Below, one piece after another: positions 46,978 through 55,697 of a stretch of 64,000 nt of DNA. Position 1 is the first letter of the stretch; every line of letters begins with the position of its first letter. The stretch is from Gordionus sp. m RMFG-2023. Its lineage: Eukaryota > Nematomorpha > Gordioida > Chordodea > Parachordodidae. A program made the translations under genes and the position numbers. The DNA is taken from contig NC_088778.1 in assembly GCF_954871325.1 (NCBI RefSeq), forward strand, positions 10,015,743 to 10,079,742, written 5' to 3'. Under the pieces are notes generated by a model that was not told where the DNA came from, searched no databases, and saw only the letters and a program-made list of their open reading frames with translations.

Positions 46978-48339
46978 TATATATAAAATTTATATAGTTT
47001 TTGGAAAATGTACCCCACCATTATTATTAAACTTATACATTATAATCCTTAAAATTTTACCGACTTGGTCATTCTTCTAGTTTTTAAATAATAAGATCAA
47101 TAATAAGTTAAAAATTAAAATAAGTAATACAAAATTTTTTATATCATGTTCTTTAAAAGCATAGATAATAAAAACGAAAAATTTCATTCTGTTTATGATT
47201 TACAAGAAGAAAAAAGTCACATAATCTGGAATATTTTAAGATATGTTCTAAACTCGCATATCGTAGGTCAATAAGCAAATATGCGCTAATATTCTAAAAA
47301 ATTTAATATTTAAAAAATGATTTATTCTACTCTTTTAAAAGATAATAAAACATAAATTTTTAATACTTCCTTATTTATCATAATTTTTGTTCATCTTAAT
47401 TGCAAAATTAATTAAAAAAAATTTAAATCCTGATATTTGAAAAATTAGAAAGAAGGGAAGAGCTAAAATGTTTAAATAGTACACATGACCTGTAAATGTT
47501 TTTCAAAATTTTTAAAAAAAAAATATTTGAAGAAGGCGATAATTAAAGAATTTACACGTATTCTACTTTACTTATTTTCGTCAGAATTCTACTATAATAT
47601 TGTATATAATTAATTATATTGGTATAGATATAAAATTTATTAATCCCAAATCATGTTAATGGTTTTATGAAATATATCACATAAATTAATTTATATTATT
47701 TTCATAATAAAGAAAAGTCGATTTTTTGAATTATTTTTATAAAGGTATTAAAAAGTATTAGAAAAAAAGGAATACAAGATTGAAATAATATTAAAATCAT
47801 GGTTTCAATACAATACAAAATAGTGGTATTTTACATAATTACAGCAAGTTTATTCTTTGATCCGATTAGTACTTCTTATTCGGGATTCGACTGCTACAGT
47901 AAAAATAATAAATAAAACCTAGATCATAAATATCAATTGAATTTACTTTCTTTTTTATATTATCGTGTTAAAAAATTAAATTATTAGTAGTAAGGTGTTA
48001 TATAGTTGTTTCTTTAATAAATCAATTGTATCTGTGTTATTTTTTTTACCAGGGACTTGAACCAGTTTTTATTTTTGTTGGAATCATATTTAAATTTTTT
48101 AAAAATTAGGCTAGGGAAATAGGTTCGGAGTAAGTTAAAATTAAGTGATTATTTTTTATATTCAATAATCTAAATTTTACATATAAATCAGATAATATTA
48201 AAGTTAAGGTAAATCCAAACTTTAAAAAAAAAGAATAGAAGATTTTTAGACATAGATCATGTACAATAAATAATATTAGACTAAAATGTGTAGCCTTTAA
48301 TAATTATTTATGAATTTGAGTGTATCATAAATACAAGCC

Positions 48340-48520
48340 AATGCGAACAGAACGGGACATTAGCCCCGGCCACACAACATACGCCTGGTTCTTGTGGTTT
48401 GATTTTCTTGGTGCAAATTTTGTTTTGGGTTTCTTTTTCTTAAGGCTATGAAATTATTTTCGCACCGGAAGGCCAAAGGTCTTACCATTGTCCTGCCTTA
48501 ATGAGCTTTTGATTTATTTT
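48340..48520 (+). other. GC-richer patch, possible small exons of an unknown gene
   Basis: The patch is much less AT-rich than its surroundings. A plus-strand frame reads ECIINTSQCEQNGTLAPATQ followed by HTPGSCG. A T-rich tract ending TTTTTCTTAAG (to about 48445) looks like a splice acceptor, and after it GYEIIFAPEGQRSYHCP is open. Two other frames are also open over part of it. No family is recognised and neither exon border is secure. It could equally be a fragment of an unrecognised transposon. Confidence 0.25.
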
Positions 48521-48802
48521 CAGACATTTTGGATTGGTTAATAATTTAAAAAGTAGATTGCATTAATAACCTTTGCGATGGTGAGTTATAATTACTAATA
48601 AGAGAATAAAATAAAATTCAATTTGGCACTAATTTCAATATGCCGCTTAATTCTATTCAAGATTTTTATAATCTTTATATTATAAACCGATCTCAACTCA
48701 AACACCTACTTTATGAGGGCAGCGGCTCTGGTAACATTCTAAAAAATTAATAATATTGACTCATTGATATTTGAAACAGCAATTTTATTTTCAAAAATTT
48801 AC

Positions 48803-49340
48803 AGCAGACAGCGTCTACTTCGCATATTTTTTGAGGGGGGTAGGCGGCTTTAATGTGGGTAGGATACATTTTTTTTTGGGGGGGGGGGGGGTTATCTATT
48901 AAATCTTGAGATCAAACAGGACAAAATTTATTGCTATAAAAATTAATACTTTTATTTTAAACCTATTATAATACAATTCATCAACCAAGTTTATATATTG
49001 CGAACGATCATAGACATTATTTTCCAAATTAAACTTTTTGCTATCCTTAAAAATGCAATTTAAAAGGTTTAGACATTTTCAGCAAACTAGTAATGCTAAA
49101 TGAATTTATTATCTAAAAAATAACTCCTTTATATCCACAAAATGTCGATAGTTGGTAGTAAAGATAAAATAATTTAAGTTATTCTTTTTAAATTTTCTGA
49201 TAGAGTATCCTTAAAGGTGAAATTAAAAATGGGGAAATATCGCCGGCGAAGGCGACTAATTTTTTTTAGGTAGGCATAAGTTTTTGAAGGAAGTTTGCAT
49301 CCAGTGAAAATCCTGTCATGTAGACGCTGCCCAGAGAATT
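48803..49340. mobile_element. Possible MITE with CAGCGTCTAC ends
   Basis: CAGCGTCTACTTCGC near 48810 and the inverted GTAGACGCTG near 49322-49332 face each other across about 520 bp. A G-homopolymer (about 48879-48890) lies inside the left end, as in several hAT-type elements here. The flanks do not show a good duplication. Confidence 0.35.
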
Positions 49341-49617
49341 TTTATAACCTATTCTCAACACAGGTTTATAATCTTAAGGATTTTAATCTCCCAATATTAA
49401 TTTCTACTATAAAGTTTATGTTGTAGAACAAATTTATAAGCGTACCCTGGCTCAAAAATATTTGTCTGATTTACTATATAGTTTTGTTATACTATCATTC
49501 AAATAAATAATTAAGAAAATCTTCTGAGAGAGGTATTGTGATATTTGGAATGTATTACGCAATTTATGACGATATTATTTAATTATATTATATATTATTT
49601 TAAATGTGTCGTTTATA

Positions 49618-49917
49618 TGTTATCGTCAATGTGCTTTTTCCATCAAAGTGATATTCTTCCAACTTTAATATATCTTTTGTTTTCAAATTTTAAAAATCTT
49701 ATTTTATTGGAAATGTATTTTAACATAACTGGAATAACTACCCTGTGAATTTCGGACAATTTTACCTTTAACTTTTAAGTCATTTATAATAAAATCTGTA
49801 GAAAAAGTAATATAAATTATATTAAGTTTATGTCTATCCCAGCATAATCATATTTTTAAAATTAAAATAAAAGGCTCAAAAAATAATTTAACCAAAAAAA
49901 ACACATTGAGGCTAACA
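49618..49917. mobile_element. Foldback MITE, second TA-flanked copy
   Basis: 300 bp, TGTTATCGTCAATGTG on the left and CACATTGAGGCTAACA on the right, flanked by TA. It is a shorter, more diverged copy of 46592-46977. The apparent open frame 49545-49748 arises from its left arm. Confidence 0.7.
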
Positions 49918-50700
49918 TATAGACCAGTAGATTCACTAGCCTTTGCCATCTAGAGCTGAACTAAAAAATTATGGGGAGCTCTGCATCCCATTCCCTCTAT
50001 TTTTCGTGCGATCCTTTTTTCTCTATCCTTCGGCTGGGTTTTCTTTTGTTATTCACATGTATACAGATATTTTGTAAAAAATAAAATAATGAAAGTACAA
50101 AACATTTTGTAAGTTGTGCCAAGATAATATATTATTTATTCATTCTATCAAAGATTATTATTTGCGAGGATTATAAAAGTAATAAAAAATTTCAAACTGG
50201 GGAGGGGGGGGGGGGTAAATATTTTTAGAATTATTCAAGGAGTTATTTAAGAATATGTTAAATTTCAGAAATTTATTATAACCAGTGACTAAAAAATATT
50301 AACAATTTTGAGAATAAAGAAATATAAATTAATAATAAAATATTTAATGTATATTAACGACGTATGAATCATTATAAAATAAATGTCTCGAAAAATAAAT
50401 TTTTTTAAAAATATAAATTTTTTAAGCATTTTAAAATATGATATAAAAATTTAATTTTTTTTAAATGGGATTGTTTTATTTGAGTAAATATAAGAAAAGA
50501 ATATTTAAAAAATATGTTGTTGGAAATATAGATTAATGCTCAAAAATATTCCTAAGAAGGGAGCATATTATAAATTTAGTAAATAAATTTCAATTTCATT
50601 TCTAATTTTTCAATGATTTCAAAAGTGCTTGGTGTCAATTCCCTTGTTGATTAAGAAGAGTTAACCCATTTAATTTATTTTTAGAGGTAGTATTTCTCAG

Positions 50701-50910
50701 TAGTAATATTAAACGGTTCGATTTGAGCCAATTTTAAAAAAGGCTAACTCAATATTTTATCGAAAAATATTGCACAGTCTGAAAATTTTGCTTATAGATA
50801 GCCAAAGGTTTGACTCTATTGATAAAATTTTGAGGTTTAAGTAATATTTTTTTGATGAAAATTTTGTGTTAGACGTAAAAAATTGGCTCAAATTGAGCCA
50901 TTTAACACTG
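50701..50910. mobile_element. GTTGTTAAACG-type MITE nested in a hAT copy
   Basis: Ends TAGTAATATTAAACGGTTCG and, inverted, CAGTGTTAAATGGCTCAATT. The interior keeps AATATTTTATC and GAGGTTTAAGTAATATTTTT as in the copy at 52-257. It lies inside 50150-51966. Confidence 0.65.
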
Positions 50911-51361
50911 TTTTTCAAGTATTTATTTGTGCTAAATAAAAAAATGTTCTTTAATTGGTAGAAGTACTATGAGTAGTGCCAAAATATATAAAAAAATTTA
51001 TATATTTGAATATATAAAAAAATTTATATATTTGAATATATAAAAAATTTTATATATTTGGGAAATAGGCTAAAATGTATTTGTAGCATTTTTTGGAACA
51101 TTATCAATCATATTTAACCTTTTATAGCAGTTTGCCTACAGCTAGTACCACATCATGGAATAATTTAAATATTCTCAGAATAAAAATCTGTCAAATTATA
51201 AATTTTTTCCATATCAAGATTTGAAATAAACGGAAGGATTATGTGCGGTAATAATATTTGAAGATTTGTAAATGCAGCCTGATTAATCAAGACTTTCATT
51301 CATTTGAGTTTATAAAGTATCAAAGTGGGAGATTTATTTCATAATATACTTAAACTGGACC

Positions 51362-51548
51362 TAGTGTTGTTAAAAAGGCCGATTTTTGAAAATGACCTGA
51401 TAAGATTTTAGCTAAAATAAGGATGTAGCCTCGACATTTAGAAAAGTCATCTATGAACAAAATCTCCAGGTTTACATAATATTATTTTGAATATAATCTT
51501 AACGAGTCGTTTTTAAAATGACCCGAATCGGGCATCTTAACCACACTA
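51362..51548. mobile_element. TAGTGTTGTTAAAAAGGCC MITE nested in a hAT copy
   Basis: 187 bp, left end TAGTGTTGTTAAAAAGGCCG, right end, inward, TAGTGTGGTTAAGATGCCCG. The paralogous hAT copy has an uninterrupted site (CTACTGATCCTATA, 10489-10502) where this copy has ACTGGACC, the insert, then GACTCATCCTATA. That empty site proves the insertion. Confidence 0.75.
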
Positions 51549-52439
51549 GACTCATCCTATATTAATATTGGAATGATTAACTTTGAAAGTCTAGTTAGAC
51601 AAATATTAAATACATAAAGCTTTGCTTTTAACTCAACAATGACATAAATTATGAAATTCGTCAACGTGCAAATTTCCTTGAGTTTCAACATAATACTTTC
51701 ATTTATTCTCAGTCTCAATCAAATCAATTTTAATTTTTTTGAAATATTATACTTAAGTGTGTGAAAACGTTTCAAGTGGGTAATTTTAAAATGGTTGATA
51801 AACGTGGAATAAATTAGTAATGTATTTACTTCTGCTATGAATGTAAATTGTAATATATATAAGAGGTAGAATTTTCTAATTTTCTTAAATAATAGCTGGC
51901 ATCTAAATATTTTATCAATGGGGAGGGGGGGTTGTCTCTCTGCCCCCCTCCGCTGCGTACACGCCTGTTATCGCGTATTCGCCTATTATTGAATCAATAG
52001 AAATATTTTTAATTTTTTATCAATGTTCAATAGAGACAACAAATTTAATCTAAACGTTCCTGCCTAATGTTGATTGAATGTATATTTCATGACTTTTAAT
52101 GCTGAAAACGATCTTTCTATGAGCACGATTAAGGGTTTTAATAGAATGCACCGGCCAGCCAACACATCAAAAACGCCGTTTATGAAATCTGCGGCGCATG
52201 GCCTGTACAAAAATTTTTTTAAATAATTTCTATTCTTTATACATTTTTATTCTAATAGTTGGTTAACCTCGCTATTGTTAATTTTTTGTGCCAATCATGA
52301 TTTTGATGAATTCTTATTTTATACCTATTTTAACACAATCATTTTGAAATCATTGAATTCAATTAATCAAAAATCAAATATTCCAAAAGTCACTGTGATT
52401 TTACATATTATTAAAATGGAGACAAAGGTGTTTTATTAA

Positions 52440-53430
52440 GTAAACAACTTATGTATGGGTCATGATTTACATTATCTGGTTACAGTGGATGGTATTAAAT
52501 ACCTTTTGTTGAAAATCTTATCAAAAAATAAGAGAAATTATTATTGCTCCAAGATATAAAACTGCAGAGATTGAATTAAGTACAATAGATCTAACATCAG
52601 ATATGCAAGATATTGATAGCACTGATCTATACCCGGGTTTTCAAATTGGTATTACAATGATACTAACAATAGCTATTCATATGAAAACGTTAAAATTAAA
52701 TGTCCCAGTCAGGTGGCATAGTATATTATATGCTTGAAAGTATATCAGGAATACTTTATAACGTTTTGAAAAAAATTGGTATACACTAACTCAAATAAAT
52801 CAGATCTAGTAGAACTATTAGCTTTTATTTCAAAATTCAAAAAAACAATTGAATTTCTATTGCACAAAAATACTTACCTTAAATTTAGTATCACTTTTTA
52901 GAAGTGAAATGAAACAAATTTAATAGTAAATGTTAATGATAGTTCGGAAATCATTTCCTTAAAGTAAAATATACTTTAAAAAGTTTATATGATTTCCAGT
53001 TTGTGATCTGCAAGTAATAATATATTATGTTCATATATTTATAAATAGGTTTTATCTTTTTCTAGACTCAGATTTCAAAAATTAAAAATTGGGTTAAAGT
53101 ATATAATAGATCAAAATTGTTAAGCGTCTTTATTATATAACATATTAAATTCAAAATATTTTATAAAATTACCCATTGAACATTCAACAATCAGTATAAA
53201 TTATTACTCCATCTTAAATGAAATAGAACAAGAATATCATATTCTTCTTGGAAAACGCTATTCACAAGATGTGGATGTTCCAAATTCCTGGAGAGAAAAG
53301 GTGGATCGAACTTCCTAATCTTTCCACGCGGGCTAAAAAAAAATTTGGTCCAGCAACTAGCACACTAAATGAAAGAGTTTTCTTTACATTTGGGTTGACA
53401 TTGAATTTAAGAAGATCATAAAGACCGGAA
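52440..53430 (+). mobile_element. Decayed hAT transposase, plus strand
   Basis: Three blocks match the hAT of 58644-63046 in order: DLHYLVTVDGIK (about 52462-52497; relative: LYNLVTADGIK), KTLKLNVPVRWHSIL (about 52687-52731; relative: KTLKLNCPTRWHSIL) and ARKKFGPATSTLNERVFFTF (about 53329-53388), the dimerisation motif. Stops and frameshifts separate them. Terminal repeats were not found. Confidence 0.7.
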
Positions 53431-53698
53431 AACTTAAATAAATAATTCACCATAAAATTCAAATTTTTCTTATGAAAAAAAAAGAAAAAATATTTTTAAT
53501 TTGAAATATTTTTACATTTTGAAACAATTTGAATTTTAATTCACACAACTTACTTAGTAAAATGAAGTATTCCTTAAACAATTCGATTAAAGAAGGAATT
53601 TATTTTATTTAATATTTATTCAATTTCTAAGTATTTTTTCCAAATCAAAAATCCAGAGATTTTTATTTTACAGGATTTTTAAAAAATACCCAAATGAT

Positions 53699-54051
53699 CA
53701 GTGGCGGCTATGGGGGTGGTTTTCGGGTTTGGACCGCTCCCAGAGCAAAAAATTTTTTTTTAGATTATACGTTCATCAAATAAATATATATATTTTTCTG
53801 GTTTTGATGTGTGTGGAAGGATATTATTACTATTGAAATTATTCTGGAGAGTATTATTATAAAGTCAATGAGAATAATTTACTAAATTATAATAACATAT
53901 TATTGATGCATTTAAAAAATAATTATATATTATCGAAGATATGATTAATGATTTTTAAGATAAACCCGGCTGAAGGCCGAGCAAAAGGGCCGAAGCCCAG
54001 GTTTTTAAATGTATGGACCCCCTCTAAGGAAAATTCCTAGCTATGCGACTG
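53699..54051. mobile_element. hAT-type MITE with perfect 8-bp TSD
   Basis: 353 bp, left end CAGTGGCGGCTATGGGGGTG, right end (inward) CAGTCGCATAGCTAGGAATT. The flanks CAAATGAT (53691-53698, 54052-54059) are identical. It ends 16 bp before the possible start codon of the Cys/Pro-rich gene, so it may contribute to that gene's upstream region. Confidence 0.88.
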
Positions 54052-54067
54052 CAAATGATAATCTAAG

Positions 54068-54601
54068 ATGGTTATGTATTTTATTTATTTTTTTTATAAT
54101 TTTGGTTCTAAAAATCAGCACATAATTTATTTTCTTATATTATATAAATAAATTAATAGTTTGTCACTCAAATTTCTGCTAAAATTAAAAAACAATTAAG
54201 CCGACCCTTGCCCCCAACCTTGTTCTCCTTCACAACCTTGCCCTGCTCCATCACAACCGTGCCCCGATTCACAGCCTTGTCCATCCGCACCAGATCCGCA
54301 AACAGGATGGCATTACAATAGCGAGGGAGCACATCAAGATATTCTACAAGAAACTTCACCAATCGTTAACAAGGATGAAACAGCACAACAAGATATTCTA
54401 CAAGAAACTTTACCAATCGTTAACAAGGATGAAACAGCACAACAAGATATTCTACAAGAAACTTCACCAATCGTTAACAAGGATGAAACAGCACAAAAGT
54501 TTGGCGAATCTTGCAAAAAGAATTGTTTAATCGATGGTTCTTTGAGAAAAAGTTGTTTCAGATTATGCATGAAATACATGTACTTGCAATCTCAATTGTA
54601 A
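54068..54601 (+). CDS. Cys/Pro-rich protein with 18-residue repeats, family unknown
   Basis: Exon 54201-54601 follows an AATTAAG acceptor and runs 133 codons to a TAA. It encodes DPCPQPCSPSQPC and further PC-containing words, a short linker (QTGWHYNSEGAH), three copies of an 18-residue unit starting QDILQETSPIVNKD, and a C-terminal FGESCKKNCLIDG through CFRLCMKYMYLQ with two CxxxC pairs. The base composition is far richer in C than the surroundings. A possible first exon, 54068-54104 (MVMYFIYFFYNF, donor G|GTTCTA), would supply a short hydrophobic leader in phase and is the weakest part of the model. Proline- and Cys-rich secreted structural proteins, including nematocyst-wall proteins of cnidarians, have such composition, but no Gly-X-Y or minicollagen Cys pattern is present. 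Function unknown. Confidence 0.55.
54335..54496 (+). repeat. 54-bp tandem repeat, three in-frame copies
   Basis: Units at 54335-54388, 54389-54442 and 54443-54496. The only difference I see is a TCA to TTA codon change in the second (Ser to Leu). The near-identity and in-frame length point to recent expansion within the coding exon. The minus-strand frame over it (54334-54579) is a shadow. Confidence 0.95.
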
Positions 54602-55509
54602 TAATTTTTTTAAAAAAACTTATTTGAAAACACTCATCCCCTTATAAATAACGTGAACTATTCTTATTTATTTTTTATTATTAATTAAAGTATAATATAT
54701 TATGAAGGATTAACACTTTAATATAAAATTTACAGTTAATATCATGAATTAGCATCGATTTTTTAAGTAGACATTAGAATTAAAAAATAATTATAAACTG
54801 ATATTCATTGTTTGATAGAAACTCACATTATTTCTTTTGGTTTCATTTTTTTTAAAATTAGAATGAAGAATATATATCAATAAAAAAAACCATTCTATGA
54901 CTAACAATTTTTTTTATACCGATATTAGATGGGTACTATGAATATGTTATATGTGCTTTTATTAATTATTCAAAACTACATATTTCTAATTTTAACATGT
55001 TTAATGTGTGTTAATAATTTTATAATATACTAATAAATAACAAATTAGATTTCCACTATAAAATCTATATTTAAAATAATAATTAGTCGTCAAATGTAAC
55101 AGCAGTTATAAAAAGAAGCAATAATATTTTTATACACGATTGCAGAATGAAAAACATCCCCTATATATAATATTCGTGATCAATCGATGGCATACTTTAT
55201 TTCCTTTCCTCCTTTGTTCCTAAATTCTTTCACCCTCTTCAGGTGTCTCAAAATAACGATGCATTGCAAATTTTTTTTATCCAGCTTAGCATGGGCGTAT
55301 CGATTGATATCGTGCTGAGTAACGAACTGGCATGGGATCAAATTGGCAGAACCTTAAAGCAAAAATATTATAACGCATTATAAAATAATCAAGTTCTCAT
55401 AAATACCACTCATGAGGGAATCACAAATCCCCCCTCCTAATAATTAAATAAGTATAAGCTAAGCATTTTTTTTACTAAAGTAACCATAGTAAATTAATAT
55501 TAACTAATA

Positions 55510-55697
55510 TTATTTACGATAAATGTAACCGCTTCGCCAAAGATAAGTAAGTTTGGGGATATCTAGACTGTCTGATATCACAGGATGGTTCTTTGACATA
55601 AGAATGGAATCAGTAGAAAATATATAATTAAGGTTATTTAAGGAAATTTGGGGAAAAATGGGGGGGGGGGGACCATTCGTCATTTGTCTCGTATTAT
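55510..55697 (-). CDS. SKA1: SKA1 last exon
   Basis: Acceptor GATTTAG before 55697 accepts phase 1. It encodes NNTRQMTNG, a run of four Pro from a C12 tract (55671-55660), then IFPQISLNNLNYIFSTDS and, after a short gap, SKNHPVISDSLDIPKLTYLW and RSGYIYRK before the stop. The last part aligns without gaps to the human C-terminus (K.FH.LLN.L....RL.E.R.GG). Conservation is weak, so the assignment rests mainly on splice phase, order and that alignment. Confidence 0.6.

Larger units (their letters stand above)
50150..51966 (-). mobile_element. Second, decayed copy of the CAGGCGCGTACGCAG hAT
   Basis: The right end (CCGCTGCGTACACGCCTG, to 51966) matches the right end of 9338-11133. The left end survives only as a G-rich stretch near 50195-50214. 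Interior blocks align in order with 9338-11133, for example TAGCATTTTTTGGAAC and the minus-strand counterpart of the transposase fragment at 51640-51730. It differs by two insertions, 50701-50910 and 51362-51548, and lacks the MITE found in the first copy. Confidence 0.65.

Noticed and set aside
54334-54579. Minus-strand open frame with a repeated peptide (SCRISCCAVSSLLTIGEV)
   Set aside because: It is the complement of the 54-bp coding repeat; the plus-strand frame has the biased composition, the acceptor and the natural stop.
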